Of a stretch of DNA of 64,000 nucleotides, positions 1 through 11,934 are shown piece after piece. The stretch is from Corythucha ciliata (Eukaryota > Arthropoda > Insecta > Hemiptera > Tingidae), in contig CM075938.1 in the NCBI GenBank assembly GCA_038030265.1, positions 43,393,189-43,457,188 on the forward strand. Reading direction: 5' to 3'. Below the pieces are notes generated by a model. It was not told the DNA's origin, made no database searches, and was given only the letters and a program-made list of their open reading frames with translations. Numbering within the stretch: the stretch's first letter is position 1; every line of letters starts with the position of its first letter. Made by a program: the position numbers and the translations under genes.

Positions 1-1032
1 ACGTTTTTGATTAATATCCGGTCGCTATAAAGGAACAAGTTTTTTTTCACCTCGCACTTGAATGAAAAATTGTCTTTACTTTACTACTCTCATTGTTTAA
101 AACTATTGGGAATTCAAGCTATCACTTGGAGCGCTGCCGTCTGATAATGAAAAGAGTACTCCTTGGTAGAATTCCTACTGATTTCAATGACAGTGCCGGG
201 TGTTGTAATTAAATTCGTGGTTTTAAATGTTGATTGGGATCTCGAAATGAATGAATTTATGTTCTCTCGGTAGAATAGGTACTGTATTGCGAGTCTACAC
301 AAGTCAATTTTACGAGTGGCCGTATGATGAAAAAAATCCAAGCACCGGGAAAAACACCGGCAACACCAACAAAACAGTAGGTACATCTGTTTTTTATTCA
401 AATGTGTTAAACTTCCTTAACCAGAGGACTTCAAAGGCGGCTTCGATAGCCACTGATGGAATGGGAAATCTACTTTATTCTCATAAAAGGGGTATAAATA
501 ATGAAACTCACGGAAGCTTGGCTTGGTCACATTTCTGTTCTGTAGCATTCCCTACTCATTAATGGTCTGGTAATTTGTTCGTTTTGTGATTGTATTGTTA
601 CTCCGAAAAAATGCGCTTAAGACGGAACTGCAGTGATGATTCCTTAACCCCCCTCCTTCATCCCTCGTCTACTACTCGGCATACACTTCCTCACCTTTTT
701 TCGTCACCAAAACCTGACTCGTTTTAATCTTCAGGAAATTCCGCATATATGCAGTAGTTTTCCTATTTCCTTTTTTCAAATAAGTCGAAGGAATATGAGC
801 GCGAAATTACAAGGTAAAAGTTCAAGGCAAATTTAAAGTAACTTGAGGGATGAAATTTGAAAAACGGTTCAAATGGTCTCAACGGTTCCTTGACCCAAAG
901 AACGTTCATACTTTTTTTGTTTTTATATCAAAGTGGCCATTTTTAAAAAAATTAACAGATGTTCCAAGCCCGAAATTGTCTGTTTGCAGACAGATTGAAC
1001 ATATTTTTTGAACAAAAAACTCACTCGTGTAA
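1..1032. other. Intergenic DNA, no gene seen
   Basis: No open frame here has a recognisable domain. Positions ~725-870 resemble ~11583-11715, which lies inside the TTAA-flanked foldback element at 11471; both contain ATCTTCAGGAAATTCCGCA and a following AAGTCGAAG. This stretch is therefore probably a diverged relative of that element, but its ends are not clear. Confidence 0.4.
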
Positions 1033-1233
1033 AGGGGCCCGTACACGATCATCCTGGTTGTCAACTTAGTTTACAACATTGCGTGTTGACAACAAAGTTT
1101 ACTGTCTGTGGGGAAGTTGGTGGTATGGTGGTTGACATTTAGGAACAACTTCCCCACGGACAGTCAACTTGGTTGTTAACACGTAATGTTCTAAACAATG
1201 TTGACAACCCAGGTTGATCGTGTATGGGCCCCT
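1033..1233. mobile_element. MITE with ~55-bp TIRs
   Basis: The left end (AGGGGCCCGTACACGATC) is repeated in inverted orientation at the right end. Similarity continues for roughly 55 bp, including TTGTCAAC and CGTGTTGACAAC. The flanks are TAA on the left and TGA on the right, consistent with a 3-bp PIF/Harbinger-type target duplication carrying one substitution. No coding capacity is seen. Confidence 0.7.
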
Positions 1234-1247
1234 TGAAAGGGGCCTAA

Positions 1248-1431
1248 AGCGGCCCATACACGTACAATAAATATTCCGCAAACTAGGGGTTGTACAATAA
1301 AATTGAACGTTTGTGGGTTGCACAATACATATAATGAACATCTCATTTCTTTTTTTTTATCCGTAAACATCTGGAAAGGAAATATTGTACAAATTTATTG
1401 CGCAATAATTATTGTACGTGTATGGACCCCT
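1248..1431. mobile_element. Tourist-like MITE (TAA target duplication)
   Basis: A 184-bp element with terminal inverted repeats AGCGGCCCATACACGTACAA and AGGGGTCCATACACGTACAA, flanked on both sides by TAA. It lies only 14 bp from the previous MITE. A longer relative sits in the opposite orientation at 15066-15474. The TAA duplication and the short non-coding body fit a non-autonomous PIF/Harbinger element. Confidence 0.75.
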
Positions 1432-1434
1432 TAA

Positions 1435-2381
1435 TAAAGGAACTACTGCATTAATAAGTTTTTATCGCATATTCTTTGGGGAAAAGTATGGACACGACAC
1501 GACTTTTGTGGCGTTGCTTCAGTTTGGCATTAGGCCGGGGTCGACCACGTCATTTTAAAGTTCTGTGTAGCCTTAAGCTGGGCTTAAGAGCTTAAAATCC
1601 AATCAAAATTGAGTATTGCACGCCTAAAGTGACACCTGAAGACAGAACAATTTGTTCGGGATGGACGATTCACACGTGCACTGACAGAAAAGAAAAAGAT
1701 ATTAGCATGATTACCCCAAGAAAATGTATGTAATTGTATATCAATACATACTTAGCCATGGAAAACGCCTAGTAGCTCCAACAAAAGTAAAAATTGTTGA
1801 AGCAACAGTACAACGATACAAAATCATCACTCAAACCGGCACTTTCGTGGGGCGATGTTGAGAAAAGAATACTTTTTGTACAGCCGGGCGTAAAGACTCG
1901 AAATTCGTCCGCTGGGAGAGTCTTGAGCGGGCGACATGAGGTTCATTCCGCCCGCCGGGCGTAAGGAAAAGTATCAGCCCGGTACTTCTTCTTTTAGGTC
2001 TTTTGTTGTTTTTTTAAAAATAGTTTTTCCTAGTTTTGTTTTTAAATTGTACATTAGCCATAAAAACACAAAAATAAGCACTGTAAATTACGCAGAGAGG
2101 CGATTAAAGTTCTCTCTGTATCAGCTACGTCATCCTTCCATTCGCTGGCTAAAGTGTGTGTTCACTTCGGTTTATTAAGCAAACCATATGATATGCGTCT
2201 GTGGAGTCCGTCCAAACTATCAAAATGCTTCATTTTTCGAAGGAATTAATTTTTCTTTGCTTAGTACACTCCACAGATGCATGGCACAAAGGTTCTGAAC
2301 AGGGCTTTAAAGACTGGTTTTTATGATTATTATTGTAATGATTAAGGACTTCGGTTGTACAAAAAATAGCGTACAACACTC
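1435..2381. other. Intergenic DNA, no gene seen
   Basis: No recognisable gene. GCCGGGCGTAA occurs twice within ~75 bp (near 1882 and 1955) in a short GC-rich patch. The remainder is ordinary AT-rich sequence. Confidence 0.4.
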
Positions 2382-2479
2382 GGGCGGTATTCCTCATTAC
2401 GATCTCGGGCGACAACTGCCCTCGGCTTCACCTCGGGCACTTCCCGTCGCCCTCGACCGTAATGAGCATCATACCGCCC
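2382..2479. repeat. Foldback hairpin ~98 bp
   Basis: The left arm GGGCGGTAT..CTCATTACG..CTCGGGCGAC pairs with the right arm at about 2445-2479 (GTCGCCCTCGACCGTAATGAG...ATACCGCCC). The arms are about 33 nt with few mismatches and the loop is about 32 nt. It may be a small foldback transposon or a transcribed hairpin; nothing in the sequence decides between these. Confidence 0.6.
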
Positions 2480-2481
2480 TT

Positions 2482-3607
2482 GGATCGTAATATACTATTT
2501 TCTAGTAGTTCACCCGGAAATCGGCCAGACCTCGTATCCGATAGCTTGAATTCCCAATAGAATACACGCCCATGGAGACCCCACTGTCATATAATATAAC
2601 TTTCACAACAGTATTTGACGACCGTAATTAATAAGCTTCCATTAATTAATGGTGATTGACTGTTGTTGATATCAAGTGTTCCTGACTTTATAGCTCGCAG
2701 GTACCCAGATGGTGTCCGTTTCTGTGTCTCTGACGATTATTTACATTAAAAAATGAAACTTCTTTGATGTTATTGATCATCCCCGGGCGAGAGCATTAAT
2801 CTTTCCCGCTAAGTTTATTTCGCAAGTTGTAGAACATCTCATTTCCTTCATATATGCTGCTACAACATCTCTGAGATTTAAGACTGAAACTGAACTGTTT
2901 AAAAGGACAATGATTTACTACTTGGAAAATGAAGAAGAGTTTCCATATTGCACATGTTTTCACCGAATTTTGCAAGTTCTCATGGACTCACATTAAACAG
3001 TTGCACTGATTAACCTTCATGCGTAGTTTCTTAATATCTTATATGTAGAATTAATAAATAGGGCGCTTCAACCCTCCGATATATCCAATCCCCTTTCTCC
3101 ATAATAGCCATTACGTAGCCCAGCGTGGCTATAGATATGTATGAGCTCCAGTGACACATAAACCCCTTATGACGTGTCCCCTCTACAGGATCTTTTATGA
3201 AAAAGGAGATCGATATAAGGAAATTAAAGGGTGGGAAGGGGAAGCTTCTGAACTACATTGATTATTCTGACTATGCCTAGAAAGCACATTATATTTCAGC
3301 AGTATACGAATTTTTATTTTTAGCGTAATTCCGGCCGATATAAATAATTGTGAAATATTTGTGCTGTATTTTTTGCAATGAGCTGTGTCAAAAAAATCAC
3401 AGTAAATTCGCTGTGATGAAGCTTGGTAGTCCTATTTTTTTATTAGTTTTCAATTTTCTTGGATGTAGAAATGTGAACGACAGACTGTTCTTTTTTTTAT
3501 GGTTTCGTACAATTACATCAACATACATAGGTAATATACCAGTGTGTGTTAATTCATCCCCGACCGAGACTATATCAACATGTTTATCCACGAGAGATGG
3601 AGAGTAA
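2482..3607. other. Intergenic DNA, no gene seen
   Basis: No frame shows a conserved domain, and no repeats above background were found in this stretch. Confidence 0.4.
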
Positions 3608-3890
3608 AAGCTATGTTTACATTTAAGAGTTTTTAGCTCTCGAGAGCTTAACTTGCCAGTGTGAACGGGCCAGAGAGTTCTCCCCCCTGCCATCTGCCCA
3701 TACCTGGGGGCCTATTCTGAGTTGTCGGGATAAAATGCCGCAAGCGAGATCCATAAACGCTGAGTAAGAAATATCATTATCCCGTCATAGCAACCGCACT
3801 TGCGGCATTTCTTTCCGACAACTCAGAATAGGCCCCCTGGTATACTCTCAGAGAGTTCAACTCTCGAGATTTACTCTCATCTGTAATAGC
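3608..3890. mobile_element. Outer MITE interrupted by a second MITE
   Basis: The left segment GCTATGTTTACATTTAAGAG..CTCTCGAGAG is matched in inverted orientation on the right by CTCTCGAGA..ACTCTCAT..GTAATAGC. The inner MITE at 3707-3836 separates the two halves. The terminal sequence resembles the ends of the small element at 48683-48765. Confidence 0.5.
3707..3836. mobile_element. Inner MITE with perfect 22-bp TIRs
   Basis: The ends GGGGCCTATTCTGAGTTGTC and their exact inverted complement near 3815-3836 form perfect inverted repeats of about 22 bp. CTG occurs on both sides (3704-3706 and 3837-3839) and is the likely target duplication. A second internal inverted repeat (AAATGCCGCAAG / CTTGCGGCATTT) would give a cruciform. 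A relative sharing GGGGCCTATTCT is at 25734-25870. Confidence 0.75.
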
Positions 3891-4539
3891 ATCATAACGC
3901 GTTTCTCGTTACGGCGTTAAAATGTGCGGCAACGGATTACTGGTTTCGAAAAAAACATGACATTTCATCGGAAGTTGTGCTTTCCACAGAGGTGGAACTG
4001 GAAACCAGCCCTTACAAAGCTGTTTGTTTAGTGTTCACGTGGGATAGTGGTCCTGGAGGCTATTTAACATCATGGACCTATTTGCGACACAATTCTATAT
4101 TTAGCCGAAAAAAATGCACATGTACATGTGTTGCCTGTTGGGCAAACAGTGGTTTGTGTTTTCTGTTGAAGGTCATCGTCCCAATATAAAATCAATCATA
4201 CTGAAGCGTACTTTTTTGAAAGTTGCTAAGCTCATAATGTAACTTACAAGGAAACTTGCAAGCTATAGCGAAAATACTGAAGTCCCGATTCCTCTCATTA
4301 AACGAGATACAACTGTATCCAGAGTTGCCGATTGACCTTTTGCTCCTCCCGTTAAATACAAATTCCGTTATCCAAATCTGTCAAAATGTATTCCATCTTG
4401 TCAAATAAGTAATGATCTGCAGCGAGCTTATGTTGGGTGGTAGGTGGATGAGGAAGCAAACAGAGCCGGGGCCTTCTTCTGAGGAGGAACCTGAAAAGCT
4501 TCCATGGAATGATAGGTTTAATGGAGCATTTGAGAACTT

Positions 4540-5210
4540 GCAGCTTATAGTGACCCTCTTACGGCTAAAATGTAGAAAAACCGCTACGCACTTTTCCACG
4601 GGTAAGTTTCACAGATGAAATGGAGGAAACGCGTTAATTCAAGACCAAAAGTGAAAAAATAAAAATAAATCGCTCATTCGCGGCTAAAATGGAGAAATAC
4701 GCCAATTCGCTTAAAAGAAATCCAGAAAACGCCGATTCACGGTCTGGAGGCAATATAATGTACCGTGTCTATAAAGATCAGAAAAATTTCAAGAATTCAA
4801 TAAATCGCTGCTAAAATAGGAAAAAAGTGCTAATTCACGGTTAACACTGAGAAAAACGCCTATTCGCAGCACAAATGTAGAAAACGCCAATTCGTGGGAT
4901 CTGCAGAGAGCACATTATGACTATGGACAAGAAAAGCGCTAATTCAACGAAAAAAAAGCTCTCATTCGCAGCTAAAATTGAAGAAAGAAAGAAAGAAAAA
5001 AAGAAAGAAAGAAAGAAAGAAAGAAAGAAAAAACAAAAACGAAAACAAAACAAAAACAAAAACGCTAAAATTTGTGGCTAAAATTGAGAAAATGCGTTAA
5101 TTATCTACTTTTCTATTAAGAAAAAAACACTAATTCGCGACTAAATTGAAATTAAGTGCGTATTAATGGCTGAATAAAAATAACAACGCAAACTTGCGCC
5201 TAAATTAAGA
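4540..5210. repeat. Degenerate ~30-bp satellite, block 1
   Basis: Loose tandem copies of a unit close to CTAATTCGCGGCTAAAATTG followed by AGAAAAACG. Spacing is roughly 30-60 bp and divergence is strong. A purine microsatellite (AAAG/AAAC type) lies at ~4979-5060. No open frame here is credible. Confidence 0.6.
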
Positions 5211-5277
5211 TTGAGTGCTAATTATTGGTTAGAATTGAGAAAAAGGGCCAGTTCAAGCCTGGAAAAAGTTGCTATTA

Positions 5278-5502
5278 AGCTATGTCTTCACTTGTGCCTT
5301 TTCGGGTGCGTCAGAGGCATGCGTCATAGCGCACGGTGCGTTAAACGTGAGGAAAGCGGTATTGCATGCCTCAAAGAAATGGAAAGGTATCAGAAATTGT
5401 GTGCATAGCTTGGACGCATGCGTTGTTGAAATTGAACCGAAATTTTAAAAGGCGTGTTGAATTGAAAGAGGAAGGCGAAAGCGCACAAGTGGAGACATAG
5501 CT
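5278..5502. mobile_element. Tourist-like MITE (TTA target duplication)
   Basis: A 225-bp element whose left end AGCTATGTCTTCACTTGTGC matches the inverted right end with one mismatch. TTA is duplicated at 5275-5277 and 5503-5505. It is inserted inside the degenerate satellite. The interior is GC-rich and partly palindromic (GCATGCG). Confidence 0.75.
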
Positions 5503-6014
5503 TTAGGTTCTCGATGCAATTTCGCGGGTCCAGAGAGGTGCGGGCGGACGAGGCACTCCCCTTTGGTACAAAAAAAAAAAAAAAAAACATGTTGGGAGAG
5601 TCTTATATCATCGTTCATTCAATTGAAGCGTAAAAATCCATCTTGATTCCGAAGATGGTATTATTCCAAAATATTTTTATTTGAGCCGGAAGCGGTTTAG
5701 GAGTCCATCAAACAGTTGATTGACAAATCGAAGCCAAGCAGGGAAAAAACGTCCCTAAAGGTGGGCTGTTAGCGGCTCTTGGCATAAAATGCAACACACT
5801 GCCTTTTGTCGTTATTCATGACTTCCGACTACCAGAATTGCCCTTTGAGATTCAGGCGCGCTCTTATTAGGGAACGTTTCCGTTAATCCATGGACAAAAT
5901 TTGGGGGGGGGGGGCAATCCGCAGCTTTTCGTAGCAAAATCCTGATGAAAATTGGGAGAAAGAGCATCAATAGTAATGCCCTGTTTCTTGGGGACGGTCC
6001 GTAGCCGAAATTCC

Positions 6015-7085
6015 GCCAATTCACGGCTAAAATGGAGGGAAAAGGCCTTCTCGTGGATAAACTTGAGTCACATCTGAATTTGAGAAAACTCACATTCGTG
6101 ATCTCGCGATCCTACGAAAATACGCTAAATTCACGGTTTATAGAGACCTTTTCTCGACTGAAAATGAGAAGATCGTTCACGGTAGAGTTGAGTGGAAGCT
6201 CTTTCGGAAAAAATCAAGGAAAAATGCTCTATCGGCGGCTAAAATTTAAAAAGCGCACCAATTCCCCATTTCGCGATGCAAAATCCAAACCAAAAGTAAA
6301 GAAAAATCACTAATTTCTCGGTTTATAGAGACATTTTCAAGGATAAATTGAGTAAAAGGCCTGAAATTGAGATAAAACGTGGTGGAATGAAAATTTTCTG
6401 AGCCCCTTTGGAAAGACTCTGGATCCGTGCTCGGCTAATTCCAGATGTATAAACAAAAATTCAAGAAAAACGATAATGACCTGTTCTTGGGGCCGCTGCG
6501 TGGCTGAAAATGCCGCGGAATTATTAAAGATCACTAATTAGCTGCTTAGCTTGGCTTTAAAATAGCAGCTTAGCTTGAAAAATTGCTAATTCGTGGCAAA
6601 AATCGAGAAAATACCAAAACAAGGGTTTTTGATTGGAGGCAACTGTGAGGTTTCATATGTTTAAGAACAACGTTACAAAAAGCTTCAATTAATTGGATAG
6701 AATTTAGAAAATGAGTTCATTCCACAGGCATAATTGAAAAGAGGCACATTAGCGGTTAAAATCTAGATAATGAGATATTTAACGGATAAAATGGATATAC
6801 CTAATGCTTTACGGAAAAATTGAGATGAAGCACTGATTCTAATGGTTAAAATAGAGGAAAGGTAAAATTTCAGAAAATTACTAATTTTTGGCTGTCGTTG
6901 TATAGTCCACAAGTAGAGAAAAGTTGCTCATTCACAGCTGAAATTTAAAAAGAAACGCTGACTCGTTGCTAATATTGAAAAAAATCGCCTATTCGTGATT
7001 TTAATTGAGAAAAATACTAAATTTTGCAGCTAAAATCAAGAAAAAGCGTTAAATCACTGCTAAAATTGATAATAAGTGGTCATCA
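6015..7085. repeat. Degenerate ~30-bp satellite, block 2
   Basis: Continues the family of block 1. Copies of GGCTAAAATTGAGAAAA and CTAATTCGCG variants recur every 30-60 bp with many substitutions and length changes. The intervening 5503-6014 has no gene. Confidence 0.55.
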
Positions 7086-10000
7086 GTTGTCAATGCAGCA
7101 CAAGCAAGGGGTGCTGTTTGATTCCAATGCTGGTAAACTCGGTCATGAAGTTTTGTTTCTATCCAAAGTCGGCGAATTCAAATTCCAACACTAAAGTCTA
7201 TATGCATATTGTGATGATATAAATTATTACGACTGTTTCCCGCGGTGGCGGTTTTCGTGTAGAAAGATAGAACGAAAAAACCACCGACGGTTTTTTCTCG
7301 CCAGCTACTTTTAAATCCGTCACGAAATCCGTCAAATTGGCAACGTCACTAGGTGAAGGAATCGAGCTTACTCATCCCCAAGCCTCGTTGAACGCCTTAA
7401 GAGATTCTTCACGTTACCAATTCTGCGTACGAACAGCCGTATATTAATAGCCCCCACCCTTCCTAGCCAAACACTCACTCATCATAATACCAAATCCGAC
7501 CCCATTTCCGTACGACCCCCAGCAACTGAATTCCCTACAGAGGGAGATTGTAACAAAACAGTAGATGAGATATATCTACGAATTGGCCGCCTTGGGAACC
7601 CTGGAGATATTCTCCAAGTAAGAATCCATAGCTAATTGGGTGCACGCGACTTTTCTCGAAATCAATTAGACATGCTTTCCCGCGTTTCAAAAGGGGACGA
7701 AATGCGGTTAAAAGCGCCATAAGTCCTATCTTGCATCTACTAACGATGTCCTATAGCATCGGCCTCTTGAGAATTGTCACTTGCCTCTCATCATTATTAT
7801 TATTATTATTATTATTTTTTTTTTTTCTCGCCGGGGAACATTAATTTTAGTGAATCCTTCCGTTTCACGTGGTTGAATCTATCGTCACTTCTAGAATTGA
7901 ATGATTCAATCAGAAAAGGAAACACATACTTATCACTGAAAATCGACTTCTACTTTTCTTTTTAAGGCGAGATTTACATATTAAAAAATCCATCCGAAGG
8001 AGAGCGAGAAGAAAAGGTCGAGATGGGCGCTTACATTGTAGAATTGAAAGCCTCGCATGAGATAGAAAACGACGGCAGGTCGTGGGTGAAGGGGAGTTAT
8101 CTGGAAAAGGGACAAACTTAAGGGATTACCAAGTCTGGATATAGGAAAAAAGGGAAGGAAAAGATAGAATTTAACAAGATTTAACTTTCTTTCCCGCTCC
8201 AGACACTCTCGCTACAGTACAAAACTCAGAAATCCTCCCCCTCGAGGTATAATACAGTTATCTTTGCATTTCGTTGATACTAGAAGGAAAAAAAAAAAAA
8301 AAAATAGAATAATGGCTGAGTGAGAGGGTGATAAGAGAAACTGCAGCAGTACCGCCGCTTAGTGCAATTTACTTTCATCTGCAGCGAACGTTTTACTGCC
8401 TTATTCTTCTTCCATTGCAGGCGAATGAAATACGGTTCGGCAGTTACTATTACAGCGAACAGTTCCGATCATGAACTAAATAAACTACATAATACCAAGG
8501 GAAAAATAGAAGAGACGGAAGTTATCGTCCCGTTCCCGCCCATCCCTTACCTCGAGAGTTTAGTTTCTGATTGAAAAGTTTTCCTGCATGTGGTATTTTA
8601 GAGTTTTCCGTCCAGTTAGGTTGCTCACTCAACTCAAAAAACTTTTACTTCCCCATTTTGGTGTGATCGAGATTGTGGGTAAGCAACGATGAGTAGGAGT
8701 GGTGAAGAGGGGGTAAATTACGTGTACTGAAGAGATAAACTTCGATCCTAAACTACCCCTCCTCTAAATCTTTCGATCCCAATCCCGTATCATCTTTTAT
8801 ATACAACTTTTCACCTCATCGGCCTTCTTTATTGACATATTTCATTGGATAGTCGTAAATGGGCAATGGTGGGACGAAATTAATAGACGGGAACTTATTA
8901 CCTTATTAAGTTGAACAAAAAAAATATTTGACTGATCGCGTTTTATTTTAAAATCTGAGCGTTATTTTAAAGCTGAGGTTCGATTTTACAATGCACAATA
9001 GTCCATGAAAACCCGCCACTTTATTGAATTTTGGGCATAGCTTTCGAATCCGATATTCTTCGTTCAGCATGCTTCAACATTGTTCAGATGGTTTGTATTT
9101 TTTACATTGTCTCTATGCATGCCATCACGGTGTGACCAGGAGCACAAACAGAGCTTCACCGTGATTTGAAAACGGAGGCACTCTTTTTTGAAGTAACTAC
9201 CTACAGTGGAATCACATTCTCCCAATAGTGATGGTTCAATTTTTGAACGAAAACATTCAGGTATTCGAACTATTCTTCGTAATGAGTATTTTGAGTTTCC
9301 TTTAGCGAATTTAGAAGAAAACGGGGAAATCAAAACAAAAGAGGGATGCTTATAATTATTAGACAAAAGAAACTGAGCAATATTGATTCCTAAATAAACC
9401 CTCTTTCAGCCGATTATACTCGTTTATATTGGCTCGAAACGTCCCTTTTCTTTCGCGCATCTTTTGAAGTTTGTTCGGGTACGAAGAAAAGAGATAAGCA
9501 ATTAGCTTCCTTCAGCCCTGCCTCGTGAAGCTATTTTCACTTGAAGAAATCAAAGTCTAATTTGTCCTGAGCCAGTTAAAAACGACCTCTTGAATCTAAC
9601 TCTCATCCACCCTTTCTGAAAACGTTCCATACCTTTTCCAGCGTGACAGTGGAAGAATTAATACAATCGGCTTTGTGCCCTTTTCAGAAAACTGTAGGTA
9701 TCTTCTCCCTACTCGTGCCTCCAGAAAAAGGCCCTGTTTGCCCGTGAATTAATTTTGTGAATTCGTGTGAGAGGTATGATAGGGTAAACTCGCCGGCGAG
9801 ACAATGGACTGTATGATGGCTAAGGGGCGGGGGGGGTCGCTTTTCATTTACCCACACTCCTACTCTTCTCTTTCCAGGATCAAATAATGGGGAGGGTGGG
9901 GAGGGTCTTTGTGCTGGTTTGCTTACCTTCACCTCGTGAATCTACGTCCGTTGAATTCTCCGTTTCTAATTTACTTCAGCTCCAGAGCTCCAAGTCACGT

Positions 10001-10555
10001 GAGGACTGTGGTAAGACATTACGGGAAGAAAGGGTAGGAAAAGGGTTTTTGCTGTCACATAAGCTTTTCATTTACTAAGTTAATAAATGTCACTTTTGGA
10101 AGTCGAAACTTCAGGATCAGGCATGGGAGGTGTGCCGTTTCAAACGAGTTCAGAGAAACCAGGCACCCTTTAAAAATCAGGAGTAGTCCGTAAAGTCAAA
10201 TGTACGAATATAGTGAATAAATAATCTTAAGAATGGAGAACTTACGAATTATTTCACTTCCGTTGTCTGTTTCATTCTCTATTTATTTATTTCATCATTA
10301 TTTAATTTCATGAGAACGAAGTTTCATATCGTGTGTACTCATATTCCTACAACTTCTCAGGAAAAATTGTTTGATTTCTTATTGTTTTGAATTACAGTCT
10401 TCACCAAAATCCAAAAACCTATGACTGTTTCTAATGACCAGGGAAGCCCAGAAGAAACTATCACGAACAAACTTAAGCAATACGATCTATTGTGATGTCT
10501 CCTCAAGTTTCCCAGCAAGAGGAAGACGCTAATTTCCAAGCGTCATCCTCCATCA
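7086..10555. other. Intergenic DNA, no gene seen
   Basis: About 3.5 kb without any frame resembling a known domain. It contains an (ATT)n microsatellite at ~7793-7816 and short homopolymers. No tRNA or repeat arrays are apparent. Confidence 0.4.
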
Positions 10556-11068
10556 CGCCTTGACGAAGTTGAGGATATTCCCCGCAACCATCCTTGAGAT
10601 GTCCTCCGGTTGAAGCACATCACTTCCAAGATGTGAAAGCGTAATCGCCCCAGACCCTAGAACATGGTTCCGAGCCTACGATAGCCATCTCTAATTCTCT
10701 CTTCGCAAGCTGATCAGCCATTCCATTTCTCTAAAACCCTCTGTGACCCAGCACCTACATCCAAGTAAGGCTACAACCGTTGCCACACGCCTGTAGGCTT
10801 CAAGACAGTCCCAGACTAGTTTCCAATTCACAACACTTGAGCCTAGGGCTTTAATAGCGGCCTGGCTGTCAGAAAGCATGAAGACCTTCGCTTCGAGAAG
10901 ACCCCTCAAACTAATATTGCTCCACAGGTGCAAAGGAGGCATGTCCAATAACAAAGCCAAGGCTGCTGTCGGGCACCCGTTACTCCAAGACAGGCCTGGT
11001 GCTGCAGCTTACTCAGTAAGGCCTGGACTGTTCCTAGTTCTGTCTTCTGGCTCCATAAGAGTGAGTGT
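10556..11068 (-). pseudogene. LINE fragment: RT C-terminus and RNase H
   Basis: Read on the reverse strand, this is the end of a non-LTR retrotransposon polyprotein. The RT C-terminal signature (RTELGTVQALLSKLQ) is followed by LLLDMPPLHLW and then an RNase H-like segment with VFMLSDSQAAIKALGSS. A short C-terminal tail ends near 10557. The reading frame changes within the segment, so the copy is broken. The motifs fit the R1/LOA/I group of LINEs, which carry an RNase H domain. Only the 3' part survives. A second LINE end lies immediately upstream on the same strand and appears to have inserted here. Confidence 0.65.
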
Positions 11069-11069
11069 A

Positions 11070-11425
11070 TTTTTTTTTTTTTAGGGCTCGGACGGTCTCC
11101 CGACTCCGAAGGTGCCAAAAGCCTTTCGGCCCATACACCATCCCCACTTGGGCTCGGACTCGGGAGAGCCTAGTACGGCTCCTCAAAGCTATTTATCCTT
11201 TCCAGCAGATTCAGGAGACGGGTCCCATTCTCCTTTGAGAAGCTGGGGAAGGATATCCTATCGTCACCAAAAATGGTGTATCTGGCCGCCGCGTAGCCGT
11301 CACACTCGCATACGACGTGCTCCGCGGTTTCCTCAGCCTCCCCAAACCTGGTCTCTTGATATGCGAGGTCCAATTGAGTCTCCGATCCTTGAGAGGTACT
11401 TGGCTTCTCTTCTTACTCTTCAACC
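11070..11425 (-). pseudogene. 5'-truncated LINE 3' end with poly(A) tail
   Basis: The reverse-strand frame at 11170-11373 contains GEAEETAEHVVCECDG, which resembles the C-terminal zinc-knuckle region of R1-like LINE ORF2 proteins; one of the usual cysteines is absent. On the same strand a run of 13 A (T on the plus strand, 11070-11082) follows ~90 bp downstream and looks like the retrotransposon's poly(A) tail. The order (C-terminal knuckle upstream of an RNase H piece on the same strand) is wrong for one element. It is explained if this is a separate 5'-truncated copy inserted next to or into the 10556-11068 copy. Confidence 0.55.
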
Positions 11426-11470
11426 CTTCAACCTGGGCCCCTCTTCTGAGGAAGCGCCTGAAAAGCTTAA

Positions 11471-11869
11471 GGGGGAGATGTACATGTGTTTCCTCGACCC
11501 CCTTCCATCATACCATGCCTACTCCGCGTTACGTAAATTATTGCCGTATTTCTGCACCAATCCAGGATTTCAAATTCTCATTTAAATCTTCAGGAAATTC
11601 CGCACAACCGTACGATCTTGCTTTCCTAGATAAGTCGAAGAAAGAGTGTGAATTTTGAAGGTAAATGTTTTAGTGCGTTTTACAGTTATTTTAGGGGTGA
11701 AATATGGAAAAAGAAGATCGTACGGTTGTGCGGAATTTTCTGATGATTTAAACGAGACCTTGAAATCCAGGATTGGTGCAAAAATACGGAGATAATTTAC
11801 GTAACGCGGATTAGGCGAGGTTTGATTGGGGGGGGGGGGGGGTCGAGTAAAAACATGTACAACTCCACC
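11471..11869. mobile_element. Long-TIR foldback element, TTAA-flanked
   Basis: A 399-bp element with inverted repeats of more than 100 bp: GATGTACATGTGTTTCCTCG on the left matches the inverted right end, and similarity continues through CGCGTTACGTAAATTAT to CCAGGATTTCAA. TTAA is present at 11467-11470 and 11870-11873. A TTAA duplication is typical of piggyBac-like elements, but the terminal bases do not look like a standard piggyBac TIR. One arm carries a long G homopolymer (~11828-11842). No coding capacity. Confidence 0.7.
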
Positions 11870-11934
11870 TTAAAGCTAGAAAAATTGAGATTATTAGGTT
11901 TCATAAATTTATATTCATGAAATTAGGAACGAAA

